From Ancylobacter aquaticus (GTDB taxonomy: Bacteria; Pseudomonadota; Alphaproteobacteria; Rhizobiales; Xanthobacteraceae), in NCBI RefSeq assembly GCF_004339465.1, contig NZ_SMFY01000001.1, positions 744,001 to 808,000 of the forward strand: 64,000 bases of DNA. The letters are read 5' to 3'. The translations under genes and the position numbers were made by a program. Positions 9,088 through 18,126 of this stretch are shown piece after piece. The notes beneath the pieces are model-generated. The model was not told the origin of the DNA, did not search any database, and was given only the letters and a program-made list of their open reading frames with translations. Positions within the stretch are counted from its first letter, which is position 1. Every line of letters begins with the position of its first letter.

Positions 9088-10434
9088 ATGAACGCGAGAA
9101 GTATAGGCCCGGGCAGCGCGAGCACGCAACCTTCGACTTCAACGGACTTTGGCGATTTGGCGGGCGAATACGTGCGGCGCGCGCAAAGCATCGAGCGCAA
9201 GGCTGTGTGCCCGGCGCCGGCCGTCGACGCTGAAGCTGCGATCAGCTTCCTGAAGACGCTTGATCCCGCCGGCCGGCATAACCTTGTGGCTATAACTACC
9301 GACTGCATCAGGGGCAGGACGTTTGCACCTGGCAGCTGGGAAGATATTCGGGCGTGGATCCTGGCGGAAGGAGTTGCCGCCAATCTCTATTTCTCGCTGA
9401 ACGAGCCGCTCCCACACGATGCCGGGAGAGATCTCGACAGAAAATTGTCGAAAGCAGATATCTGCACAATTCGCGGGGTCGCTGGCGATGTTGACCCACG
9501 GCCCGACGAACACACGTCTTTCGACCACGCCCGGACACGAGTTCTGGATCGTGTCGACGGTCTTCGGTCCGGCAGCGCGCCCCCTACCATCACGATAGAC
9601 AGCGGCGGCGGCGCGCAGCCGATCTGGCTGCTCAGCGAAAAGGTTCCTGTCGGGGCCCTCGCGGGCGAGGTTGAGGCGATAGGCCGGGGGCTTGCCAAAG
9701 CGCTCCACGGCGACGCCGTGCAGAATATCGATCGTATCTTCCGGCTGCCGGGCTCCATCAATTACCCCAACGCCGATAAGATAAAACGAGGACAGACCAA
9801 ACGCCCGGCATCTGTTCGGCACCGCTCCGAACGTCGGTACTCGCTCCTCGACATAGCTAGAGCCTTTCCGCCGATTGAAAGCGGCACGGCCAACGATCAG
9901 TCGCCGGCCCTCGCCGCAATCATCGCGGAGATCAGATGCGCCGATCTGAGCGAGGTGCCGCCCAACCTATGGGACAAGTTCAACGTCGCTCGCTTGCGGG
10001 ACGCAAAGCTTAATCTGCTGTGGCAAGGCGACGTTCGCGGGCTTGCCGGTGATGACCGCACGAGCAGCGCCTGGCGGTTCAATCTCGCGGTACGGCTCGG
10101 CCTGGCGGACTTCGCGGCAGAGGATTACGCCCAATTGGCTCTCGCCTGGGATATCCCCGAGATCGATCGTGACGGGATCGACCCGGACACGCCCAACGGG
10201 CTGCGGCAGCTCGCGCGGGACTGGGTGCGTGGTGGACTGCCAAACACGCCGGCGGTGCGCGCCGCGCATTGGTTCGACGACCCTTCGGACGCGCTTGACG
10301 CTCCCACTGATATATCCGGGCCCTCACCCGAGGGCCGCGGCTCGGCCTCGGTTATGCGGCCTGGCGGGTCAGCAGCATATGATGCTCTCCAACCTCGATG
10401 CCGCCGGAGACGACGATGCCGAATGACGACGTGA
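9088..10434 (+). CDS. RepB/AEP-type replication primase, C-terminus altered
   Basis: 448 residues. The N-terminal 270 residues match the archaeo-eukaryotic primase superfamily as found in plasmid and satellite replication proteins: the metal-binding GDVDPR motif (about residue 136), the SGGGAQPIWLL strand, and the late motif DRIFRLPGSINYPN. It would prime replication of the excised island. The last ~40 residues (from about 10315) are low-complexity Arg/Gly/Pro sequence unlike the rest and run into the next gene. This suggests that a downstream domain was lost and the frame fused to unrelated phage DNA. ATG 9088 lacks a strong ribosome site. Confidence 0.65.
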   Translation: MNARSIGPGSASTQPSTSTDFGDLAGEYVRRAQSIERKAVCPAPAVDAEAAISFLKTLDPAGRHNLVAITTDCIRGRTFAPGSWEDIRAWILAEGVAANLYFSLNEPLPHDAGRDLDRKLSKADICTIRGVAGDVDPRPDEHTSFDHARTRVLDRVDGLRSGSAPPTITIDSGGGAQPIWLLSEKVPVGALAGEVEAIGRGLAKALHGDAVQNIDRIFRLPGSINYPNADKIKRGQTKRPASVRHRSERRYSLLDIARAFPPIESGTANDQSPALAAIIAEIRCADLSEVPPNLWDKFNVARLRDAKLNLLWQGDVRGLAGDDRTSSAWRFNLAVRLGLADFAAEDYAQLALAWDIPEIDRDGIDPDTPNGLRQLARDWVRGGLPNTPAVRAAHWFDDPSDALDAPTDISGPSPEGRGSASVMRPGGSAAYDALQPRCRRRRRCRMTT

Positions 10435-10736
10435 GCTATGAAGGCGCGGAGCTTGTCACCCTGCGCATGAGCGACGTGCTCGCCGCCATGGACCGCCTGC
10501 GCGAGCGCTTCGCCGCCCAGGGCGAGCGCGTCTGGGTGTTGGAGCGCGAGGAGTTCTGGGAGGTGGCTCGGGAGGACGCCTTCAAGGCGGACAAGCCGGA
10601 GGTGAGTTCGGCGGACATGGTGGCCGTGCTGTTTTTCCTGCGGCAGGCCGAGGTGGTGGACGACCCCACATATCCCAGCCATCTCGCTGACGTGCTGCGC
10701 TTCATCTCCTATCGCGAGGAGTATTGCGGTGACTGA
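10416..10736 (+). CDS. Small phage-type protein upstream of terminase remnant
   Basis: 106 residues; ATG at 10416 preceded by GGAGA. The sequence is acidic, with a helix DVLAAMDRLRERFAAQGERV and a C-terminal stretch around SHLADVLRFISYREEYC. The family is not recognised, but it sits directly before and overlaps (GTGACTGA) a terminase large-subunit fragment, the place where small packaging-associated proteins are encoded in lambda-like prophages. The open frame is intact although its neighbours are broken. Confidence 0.5.
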   Translation: MPNDDVSYEGAELVTLRMSDVLAAMDRLRERFAAQGERVWVLEREEFWEVAREDAFKADKPEVSSADMVAVLFFLRQAEVVDDPTYPSHLADVLRFISYREEYCGD

Positions 10737-10930
10737 CCTTGCCCAGGCGACGCTGGCCGACCTCACCGCCGAGCTGGTCGACGCGGCTTGGCGGCGGGGG
10801 CTGCAGCTGACTGTCACCTAATGGGCGGACGCCAACCGCACCTTCCCGGCACCAACGCCTAGCCCGGCCCGTGGCGCATGGCGCGTGTGCCCTATCTCGC
10901 CGAGATCATGGACTGCCTCGCCCGTTGAGC
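10729..10930 (+). pseudogene. Phage terminase large subunit (GpA-like) remnant
   Basis: A GTG at 10729 opens a 30-residue frame that stops at 10819-10821. Beyond that stop the same frame gives WADANRTF, and after a frameshift GPWRMARVPYLAEIMDCL (about 10870-10920). This is the N-terminal pattern of GpA-type terminases (SEWAD..R....PGRWR..R.PY..EIMD). In-frame stops and the shift show a decayed fragment of about 65 residues; the ATPase and nuclease domains are gone. It records a former prophage or satellite packaging module. Confidence 0.6.
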
Positions 10931-11032
10931 GGGTGGCGCATGCGCCGGGCTACATCTTTACCGGGTGGCCCTGGCTGTTCAGCGCAACTCGCGCACCCTC
11001 AATCGAAAATACGCACGATCGACGGCCAGCGC

Positions 11033-11470
11033 ATGTCACGGGGCGACGCCGCTCCGGCAGCACCCTCGAACGCGTTGCCGGCGCTTGCAGCAAGGCGCCA
11101 TCGTCCTGCCGTCGGCGGCCTCGCGGCGGGCGCTGCGATCACCGGCATCCTGTCGCGCCCTGCCAGCGCCATCCAGGCCGCGGCTATCTCCCGAGGCTTG
11201 GCACAGGCCATCACAAGCGAACCGGTGCGGCGCTGGCTGACGAACACGCGACAGGTGCGGATCAGCGCGCCGCAGCAGGCGCAGATGGTCGCCACGGCGC
11301 CGGCGCTTGCCGAGGTGCTGCTCGGCGCCCTCGGCGAGAGCGAAGACGTCCAGGCCGCGGCGGACTGGCTGCGCGAAGACGGGAGCCAGATGGATGAGCT
11401 CGGTCAGCGCGTGACCCGCCCTCCGGAAGGAGCAGCCAGCTGGGGAGAGTTCTTCTCCGGGAAGAATTGA
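11033..11470 (+). CDS. Hypothetical, possible fragment of a phage protein
   Basis: 145 residues from the ATG at 11033 (the frame is open further up but only with shadow-like sequence). Residues 30-60 are hydrophobic and Ala/Gly-rich (VGGLAAGAAITGIL), followed by helices AISRGLAQAITSEPVRRWL and an acidic C-terminus ending in ASWGEFFSGKN. This resembles C-terminal regions of phage-encoded proteins, but I cannot assign a family. It follows broken packaging genes and may itself be truncated at the 5' end. Confidence 0.4.
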   Translation: MSRGDAAPAAPSNALPALAARRHRPAVGGLAAGAAITGILSRPASAIQAAAISRGLAQAITSEPVRRWLTNTRQVRISAPQQAQMVATAPALAEVLLGALGESEDVQAAADWLREDGSQMDELGQRVTRPPEGAASWGEFFSGKN

Positions 11471-11559
11471 CCCATAGCGGACCCTGAGGCACGTCGTTAC
11501 GAAAGGCCGCTACGCGCCGCCATTTCGATCGTACAGGCGTCGTTGGTCGGTTCTCAGAA

Positions 11560-11580
11560 GCGGACATTGAAGATGTCCGC
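11560..11580 (-). terminator. Hairpin after the minus-strand defence-like operon
   Basis: Perfect 8-base arms GCGGACAT (11560-11567) and ATGTCCGC (11573-11580) with a 5-base loop, about 50 bases beyond the stop of the receiver-domain gene. No U-tract follows, so termination would be atypical; it also lies after the + strand phage remnant. Confidence 0.35.
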
Positions 11581-11629
11581 TCGCCCGCTCAGCCATCTGG
11601 TCCCCTTGCTAATCGTTCAGGTTGAACTC

Positions 11630-13336
11630 TCAGCTTGGATTCTGCAGCCGCAGCCACTCCGATCCATTCAAGGCGACCCGATTGAATTTTCCTACCAGCA
11701 ATGTGGTGAAGTGCTGACTTTCTGGGAAACGCAGTTCCGCAACAAACTCCCAGAAAACCTTGTCGACCGACTTGAACCGCAGCCTCTGCTTATACGATGT
11801 CGGGGTCACGATTTGCCGGGATCCATTGGGTATGAAGCTATGCATGATCAGGTCGCGCGGTAGCCGGTTCATCTTAAAGGTCTTGTCGGTACCATCTATC
11901 CGCAGGACGAGATCGAAGTGCTTATCGTCGCGGACTAGCTTGCAGAAGGGGAACGAGGTGACGTCCCTCAACCGCACAGCATCGCATCCAGGCTGCACGC
12001 ACAGCAGAATAGTTTCCGTGGAATTTTCACCCTGATGGGCCCGTGACCGAACCACGACACCGCCGGTCAAATGGATTGCTTCTTTCGTCAGCCGCCTAGG
12101 GCCATCCGCCTCGCGTACGAGAGACGCCATTCTGGCGAATTTCGACATCGATTGCTTGGCTTGCTCATCGTCTGCAAAGAATTGCCGCTTGAGTTCCATC
12201 ACCCTCTCGGTGACCAGCGTTAACTTCGACTCGTCGAGACCAATTTGCACCAGCTTACGAAGCGCTGGCGCCGTTGTCGTTATGGTGGTCGGTCCATTTT
12301 GGGGGGCGACCACCACCCCGTCATAGACACCGTCAGGGTCCGAGTATTTTTTGACATTCAATTTCGCTGCCGGATCCCTCGCTTTCAACGCGTGAATGGC
12401 GCCCCACGGACCAAGAACCTCTTTGGTAATTCCGCGGTCCTGGATTGAGCACGCCAGTTCGGAAGTGAAAAGCCCGGCCATCATGTCCTCGGCATCACCG
12501 GGAGACCCGATGCCTGCGCGCTGCGCCAAATATGCAGCGTCCAACGTGTTGTCGAAGACGGAAAGCAAATGGTGCGTGTCCTCTCGAACCGCTCCAATCG
12601 CCTTCAGCGCGAACGACTGCAGTATTCCTTGGGCAAGGAATGAATATTGCTCGAGGACGAAGGCCGGTAGCTTTCCCCACGATATCGGCCGCGCGCCCGG
12701 ACCGGTTAATTCCTCCTCAGGCTTAACAGCGCGAGGCTTGTTGGCAAAAGCAATGCGGATACGCTTCCCTGTTAGCGCTCGGCCTTCGTCGTGCGACGCT
12801 AAGTCATTCACGCCTTCACCTTGGAGGTGGGCCAGGAGTTTCGCGCATTCGCCGTCGATTCCGCGTTCACCTGTATATACAATGATAAGGCGCAGGCGCC
12901 CTCCAGCACCTTCATCGTCCTTGACCAGTTTCGTGATTATTTCTTTCGCTGGCCCGGTGTCCTTCGGACGCAACTGCCAATCGACAATAGCCGCGTCGAC
13001 GTGGCGCGCCGCGTTGAGAGCGGTATCCACAACTCCTTGGTCGTCATTCGCTGGGAAATAGAAGCCGCACGTTATCCTTCTACTGGCGAAACCGTTGGTA
13101 ACAGGTTGTATCCAGAGCCGATGCGACGCTTCATCTTTCGGGTTGTCTTTCGAGGCTTCCGCCGGTGGATCCGCGACTTGCGGTTCTGCGCCATAGGCTG
13201 AGGATTTGGCCACAAGCGCCACGCCCGATTTCGAGGGCGCGTCGGAAGTCGGCTCGTTGTCAATGAGGATCGCGGTTCTGACGAAGGCCTCGACCGCAGA
13301 CTGGCGGAGCTCGCCGATGGACTTATATTTGGTCAC
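11630..13336 (-). CDS. Receiver-domain protein with long C-terminal extension (conflict-system type)
   Basis: 568 residues. The N-terminal ~205 residues form a response-receiver fold with an insertion: acidic residue D26 (AILIDNE), phospho-acceptor D119 (AAIVDWQL), T155 (LIIVYTGERG) and K200-P201 (FANKP). This resembles the atypical receiver family (Response_reg_2) described beside HEF-type histidine kinases in predicted conflict systems; that assignment is from memory. The remaining 360 residues match nothing I know and carry no HTH or classical nuclease motif that I can see, so this part may be the effector. The GTG start overlaps the kinase stop (GTGA at 13333-13336), so the pair is translated together. 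Base composition is more AT-rich than the host genes. Confidence 0.7.
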   Translation of the reverse strand: MTKYKSIGELRQSAVEAFVRTAILIDNEPTSDAPSKSGVALVAKSSAYGAEPQVADPPAEASKDNPKDEASHRLWIQPVTNGFASRRITCGFYFPANDDQGVVDTALNAARHVDAAIVDWQLRPKDTGPAKEIITKLVKDDEGAGGRLRLIIVYTGERGIDGECAKLLAHLQGEGVNDLASHDEGRALTGKRIRIAFANKPRAVKPEEELTGPGARPISWGKLPAFVLEQYSFLAQGILQSFALKAIGAVREDTHHLLSVFDNTLDAAYLAQRAGIGSPGDAEDMMAGLFTSELACSIQDRGITKEVLGPWGAIHALKARDPAAKLNVKKYSDPDGVYDGVVVAPQNGPTTITTTAPALRKLVQIGLDESKLTLVTERVMELKRQFFADDEQAKQSMSKFARMASLVREADGPRRLTKEAIHLTGGVVVRSRAHQGENSTETILLCVQPGCDAVRLRDVTSFPFCKLVRDDKHFDLVLRIDGTDKTFKMNRLPRDLIMHSFIPNGSRQIVTPTSYKQRLRFKSVDKVFWEFVAELRFPESQHFTTLLVGKFNRVALNGSEWLRLQNPS

Positions 13337-16317
13337 CTTGCGTCGTCTCCCCCCTCTGCTGCCCGGATTCTGAAAACAGGGTGATCGCTCGCACCAGCGT
13401 TCACCAGTTCCAGTTCGCAGCCAATCTTGCGAAGCGCATCGCGCGAGATTGCGAGACCCATACCGCGGCCTCCGGGCTTCGTGCTCACGCCGAACTCAAA
13501 GATGCGCTCTTCCAACCTTAGTGGGATACCGGGACCACTGTTTTGGAACAGCCAACCCACACCATCTGCGTCCAAGACGATCTCGCGGTCGCCACCAGTT
13601 TCACTTGCGGCCCAATAGATCGCGTTATCGACGAGGTTCAGGGCAGCGCCCAAAAGCGCCGGCATGGTTCCCTTGATATCGTGCCGGCGGAAGGCGTCGG
13701 TGACAATCAGACGGATCTTGGCGTCGGAGAGGCGGGCGCCCAGTGCCTCGCTGATGTACTTCTCCACTGCCACGCCTGCTACAGTCGAACGCCGGCCATG
13801 CCGCCGGCGGCTCAATGGATCGAACAGAACGAGGTAGTCGCTGATCTCGCCGAAATAGGAGACGATGTCGTCATAGATCGGGCGTAGTTCGGCGGTGCCG
13901 CTGGCCCACGGCTTCAGCCTGTCAATGCTGCGACGCAGGCCAGCGGCGACGTTCTCGAACTCATGGCCGAGGATTCCGACCGCGGACCCTGCTTGCGCCA
14001 TGTCAGTGTACAGGTCCAACCGATCCTGCAGTTCGACGTTGCGTCGCTCCAATGCGGCGGCTGTTTCCTCGAGGTCATCATTCTTGGTTACAGCTTCGGC
14101 CACCGCTATCAACTGGTCGCGCACCCCAGCCAAGAGCTCTCGACCGGCATCGAGCCGCTGATCAAGATTCCTTTCAATCTCTCTTTGGCGCTCGTGGGCC
14201 TCTGCTTCAGGCATGTCGTCGAGATTGGTACTGCTCAAGGCCGCGACGAGGCCTTCGATATCGCGCTGAAAGCCGGCGATCTCGTCCTGAACCGCATCGC
14301 GGACGGCGCGATCAACACGAGCCATCGCAGTCTCCGCTTCCTTGCGCAGCTTACGGATTTCAGCAATGGAGGTATCACGCTCCCGGGAGAAAATCTCCAC
14401 GGCGCGACGTTGGCGATCGACCGCCAACGCCTTCGTGGCGCGGTACTGCTCGATGCGGGCCACCCCTTCTGCGCGGGCAGGCTCGAACAGATTCCCTTGC
14501 ATGGCGGTGGCGGCCCGTTCGTACGACCGCCACGCAGCCTCTACGCTCTTAGAAGGCGCCAAGGCGCGAGGCCGGGTTACCGTTGTCTTAGATTTTATTT
14601 GGGCCAATTCTTTGAGAAAGCTCGCCTCAAGCTCCAGTAGACCTTGTGCACCCATTTCACCATCAGAGCGATCGAGCGCTTCCAAATTCGCCTTAAGGCC
14701 GTCGAGAAGTTGGCCGACTGCCTGTGCTGGCTCACCGGCTTCAATTACAGATAGTGCGGTGGAGAGATCGGAGGAGAACTTAACCTTACGTCCGGAAGCC
14801 GAGGCCTCCCGCCGTCTTATGCGATCGAAGTCCGACTTAATCCGTTCGCGCTCGCGTCGGAAATCATCGCCTAGATCGGACTCTTTGCGAAAATAATCGA
14901 TTGCCAGCTGCCGGAAGAAATTCTCGAGGATATCGCGAAACTGCCTGTATGGTCGGTTCTCTCGAAACCCCTCTCTGCCAGCTTTCTCGACCAAGCTAGC
15001 ATTCTCGTCGAAGGAGATATCGATCCAGCCGATCATGCGACGGTAAGAGAAAAACCAATCCGTTGCCTTTAGCGTGCGACGCTGCTCAATGTTGAGGAAG
15101 TCGTAGTCACTGTTGCCGTAGGGCAGCACCCGCACGCCGTCTCGATAGATATATAGGCCGCCGAGCCTATTCAGCTTGTCGTACATAAGACCGTGGAGGT
15201 CTCTCGGCAACTGACTCTCGTCTTGAAGTCCCATTAAGTATCCGAGCCTGAGACGGAATGGGCCGCACTCTGTGGGCCGGCCGACTGCTTTTGGCCAGCT
15301 AAGCACGTACGGCTTAGGATCTTCGCGATACAGTTGTATGGTCCCAGAGAACTGGCCAAACTCATCGAACTGCCCATCGAAGTGATGGTCGAGCGAAGTG
15401 AATTCTTCCATGGTGAAGAACGACTTCGCGCCAATCAGCTCGTCCGATCTGCCATCGGAATGGTGGTCCCGAAATTCGGCAACGAATTCGGCGTTCTCGC
15501 CGGTCAACGTATTACCGAACCCCAGGAGAAGCCTTTCGAAGGCGGACGAACCCCATGTCCCCTTGCCGTCGATATCGGCGTCGAGGATCGGATCGACCGG
15601 CGCAACAATGAAATGCGTTCCATGCCCAGAGCCAGACAGCGGCATGTCGGCTCGGTCTTCCCTTGCAGCCTCATCCGCTAGCCAGTTTGCAAGTCTGCGA
15701 GGGTCAACCTGGGCGATGGAATCCAAGGCGACGGTATTCGCCAGGTGTGATGGGTCATCTAGATCGAGCGCGTCAATCGATGATCGAACATCTTCAACGA
15801 GGCGGCCAAGGTCGTCCTGCGTCGGCAAGTAACCGCCATCGAAACCCACCACGGGAATCTCGATGGAGGCCAAGTCGATCCCTGGCACCTCGAACAAACC
15901 CCAATGCACAAGGGCGACGGTCAATTCATCCTTAACCGAGATCGCAGGATCCTCCCGGGTCATGACGAATACTGCGGGACCAATGGCGGCGATCGCCAAC
16001 CTGCCTATGCCCTTCTCACCCAGGATTTTTCTTGAAGCCATCCCGCGCGGGGCTTTGACCTGTCCGCCGGAGTTCGCTCCGACCTTACTATCAGTTCCGA
16101 GGGTGAGCCACTTGTTGAGAAAGTCCTCGCGGCTCATTCCATTTCCGTCATCGCGCAGGATCAACTGACGCTGCGTCCGAAAATAGTCGACCTCCACGCG
16201 ACGCGCATAAGCGTCGTGTGCGTTCTTGAAAAGCTCGTGGAGAGCCGTTGGAATGCCGGCGATCTGCTGCCGACCAAGCATATCCACGGCCCGGGCTCGG
16301 ACCTGCATCTTAGCCAT
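13333..16317 (-). CDS. Dual-GHKL protein: Hsp90/MORC-like ATPase plus HEF-type histidine kinase
   Basis: 994 residues with two nucleotide-binding folds. Residues ~1-230 are an Hsp90/MutL/MORC-like GHKL ATPase: N-box ALHELFKNAHDA (~25-36), LRDDGNGM (~54-61), and a glycine-rich GEKGIGRLAIAA loop. Residues ~480-780 are long charged helices, probably coiled coil. Residues ~781-990 form a histidine-kinase core with GHEFEN (H785, the HEF motif), N-box NLVDNAIYW (N894), NSGPGIP (~926-931) and GRGMGLAI (~950). There is no membrane segment, so sensing must be cytosolic. Together with the overlapping receiver gene it forms a phosphorelay-like pair next to a DNA methyltransferase. GGAG precedes the ATG by 8 bases. 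Confidence 0.8.
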   Translation of the reverse strand: MAKMQVRARAVDMLGRQQIAGIPTALHELFKNAHDAYARRVEVDYFRTQRQLILRDDGNGMSREDFLNKWLTLGTDSKVGANSGGQVKAPRGMASRKILGEKGIGRLAIAAIGPAVFVMTREDPAISVKDELTVALVHWGLFEVPGIDLASIEIPVVGFDGGYLPTQDDLGRLVEDVRSSIDALDLDDPSHLANTVALDSIAQVDPRRLANWLADEAAREDRADMPLSGSGHGTHFIVAPVDPILDADIDGKGTWGSSAFERLLLGFGNTLTGENAEFVAEFRDHHSDGRSDELIGAKSFFTMEEFTSLDHHFDGQFDEFGQFSGTIQLYREDPKPYVLSWPKAVGRPTECGPFRLRLGYLMGLQDESQLPRDLHGLMYDKLNRLGGLYIYRDGVRVLPYGNSDYDFLNIEQRRTLKATDWFFSYRRMIGWIDISFDENASLVEKAGREGFRENRPYRQFRDILENFFRQLAIDYFRKESDLGDDFRRERERIKSDFDRIRRREASASGRKVKFSSDLSTALSVIEAGEPAQAVGQLLDGLKANLEALDRSDGEMGAQGLLELEASFLKELAQIKSKTTVTRPRALAPSKSVEAAWRSYERAATAMQGNLFEPARAEGVARIEQYRATKALAVDRQRRAVEIFSRERDTSIAEIRKLRKEAETAMARVDRAVRDAVQDEIAGFQRDIEGLVAALSSTNLDDMPEAEAHERQREIERNLDQRLDAGRELLAGVRDQLIAVAEAVTKNDDLEETAAALERRNVELQDRLDLYTDMAQAGSAVGILGHEFENVAAGLRRSIDRLKPWASGTAELRPIYDDIVSYFGEISDYLVLFDPLSRRRHGRRSTVAGVAVEKYISEALGARLSDAKIRLIVTDAFRRHDIKGTMPALLGAALNLVDNAIYWAASETGGDREIVLDADGVGWLFQNSGPGIPLRLEERIFEFGVSTKPGGRGMGLAISRDALRKIGCELELVNAGASDHPVFRIRAAEGGDDAR

Positions 16318-16368
16318 TAGATGCGCTCCCGAACCCGCCCCCGAGGAGCATGGCGTGGCTGCACGCAG

Positions 16369-17409
16369 TCATGCCGACGCGGCAGCTTTCAGCGCCGCCC
16401 TGAAAGCAGGCGAGAACGCGCGGACCATTTCAGGCGGCACTGCGTTGCCAATCTGCGTGGCTATCTCGGAAACGTTGCCGGTGAAGATGTACTTGTCCGG
16501 GAAGCTCTGCAGCCGGGCAGCTTCCCTCAACGTAATGGCGCGATGTTGCGTCGGGTGCGCGAAGCGGCCCCTGGTGATGTCGGTGCAGCCAGTGGTGAGC
16601 GTGGGCGCGGGACCGGACCACGCCATACGGCCATAGACGTCGGAGAACGAGGATTTCCGACCGACGTGGCATTTCAGTTCCAGCCGCAGGGGCAGACTGC
16701 TGCGACTGCCTCCATCGCAAGGAATGTTCATCAGTCTTTCGATCGCGATAGGCTGATGCACCCGGGCGCGGTGGAGGATATCACAAGCGTCGGCTTCGCC
16801 GGACAGCAGGGGCGGCAGATTGCCGATAGCATGCTTCACCGTTCGTGGTGGCACGCGCACGTCACGCGAGACGAAGGCGTTGACAGCGGCCTGAGACTTG
16901 GCAGCGAACATGATGCATCGACGACGACGCTGCGGAACGCCGTAATCGGCGGCATCGCGCACCATTGGCTCGGACAAGGCGTAGCCCAGTTGGGACAGGC
17001 GGGCCTTCACCGCATCGAGAATCGACCTATAGGCTGCTGACGCCAGGCCGGGCACGTTCTCGAAGAATATTGCCGTAGGTTCCAACCTCTCCACTGCGGC
17101 CAGCGCACGCACGATCAGCTGTTTGCGACGGTCTTCGGCCCGTACCCGATTCTGGGAACTGAACGGTTGGCAAGGCGCGCAGATGATCATGAGGTCGACA
17201 TGCTCACCGCCTACCTTCATCGCCAGGTCGTCGATCGTGGCGTCGTCGCTAATATCGCCACTCACGAACTTGGTCTTCGGATGATTGGCCCTGTAGGTGT
17301 TGGCGACGGCTGGGTCGTTGTCGCATGCAGCCAACACGCGCCAGCGGGCCATGCGAAGACCTGCCGTCACGCCGCCGGATCCACAGAATATATCGACCGC
17401 TGTCGGCAT
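16369..17409 (-). CDS. DNA (cytosine-5-)-methyltransferase
   Basis: 346 residues from the ATG at 17409 (M-P-T-A-V-D-I-F); a TTG further up is unlikely. All core C5-methyltransferase motifs are visible: I FCGSGGVTAGL, IV APCQPFSSQNR with catalytic C80, VI FFENVPG, VIII QRRRRCIMF, IX REAARLQSFPD and X QIGNAVPP, with a target-recognition region around 190-285. It should be active and methylate a short DNA site that cannot be predicted here. No restriction endonuclease lies beside it. Instead, 51 bases downstream on the same strand comes the dual-GHKL kinase gene, so methylation may provide self-recognition for that cassette. Confidence 0.93.
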   Translation of the reverse strand: MPTAVDIFCGSGGVTAGLRMARWRVLAACDNDPAVANTYRANHPKTKFVSGDISDDATIDDLAMKVGGEHVDLMIICAPCQPFSSQNRVRAEDRRKQLIVRALAAVERLEPTAIFFENVPGLASAAYRSILDAVKARLSQLGYALSEPMVRDAADYGVPQRRRRCIMFAAKSQAAVNAFVSRDVRVPPRTVKHAIGNLPPLLSGEADACDILHRARVHQPIAIERLMNIPCDGGSRSSLPLRLELKCHVGRKSSFSDVYGRMAWSGPAPTLTTGCTDITRGRFAHPTQHRAITLREAARLQSFPDKYIFTGNVSEIATQIGNAVPPEMVRAFSPAFRAALKAAASA

Positions 17410-18126
17410 CGCCCAGACCCTGTCCCCTGTTTTTTCGTACGGTATTCTGTGCCCGTTAACAAGAAAGCCCAAGCCAAGCGCCGATGATCGGCTGAATTGA
17501 CGGTATCACAGATCATCACCAACTGGATGCACACTTCGTACAGGCCATCGCCAGGCTAAGGATGAAGACCCTCACGATGAGTTAAGCGAAATCGAGGATA
17601 GCCAGCACGATCGCTGGTTGTCTGCGAATTATCTGCTCAGCTGAGCGGCCGCCACCTAGGCCTGTCCGGGCATCAAACATTCAAACTGACCGGGCGCTGG
17701 GCCTGTCAACTGTCCTTGCGCATCTCGGCTAGGTGCCCGCTATCCCTCCGATGGCTCCCGAAAAAGGCAAGTCCGTTTTCGGTCCCCAAACCGGCCATTC
17801 GTCGCCGCCGCAGCGAACTTCTGCTCAAGGCGCGTTGCGGCAAGGACAATTGAACCGGATGGCCGGGCCGCATCAACCGTGCGGGCTTGGCGGCCGCTAT
17901 TGCGACGACTGCCACGTCGCGCGGAGTCTCAGGACGGCGAAGGCATTCGCGGCGCATGCGCCTCTATGCCCACAAGGCGGAGCGAGCGAAGGCCCCGTGG
18001 CGCAAGAGCGAGGAACTCGTCGGCGAGCGGTTTAGAGAAGAGGCGTGCCAGGTGGGTTGCGGGCACGCCTGTCGTCCGCTGCTCGGGCATTGTGTCCTAG
18101 TGCCCTTTACGGTGGGGTTCGGAGGA
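17410..18126. other. Island stretch without a convincing gene
   Basis: About 700 bases between the methyltransferase start and the lipoprotein gene. Open frames on both strands are short, Arg/Ala-rich and unlike any family I know. The first 100 bases must hold the promoter of the minus-strand methyltransferase operon, but no strong -35/-10 pair stands out. Confidence 0.5.

Noticed and set aside
16369..17472. Classical type II restriction-modification system
   Set aside because: Only the methyltransferase is recognisable; neither adjacent gene shows a restriction-endonuclease motif, so calling it a standard R-M pair is not supported.
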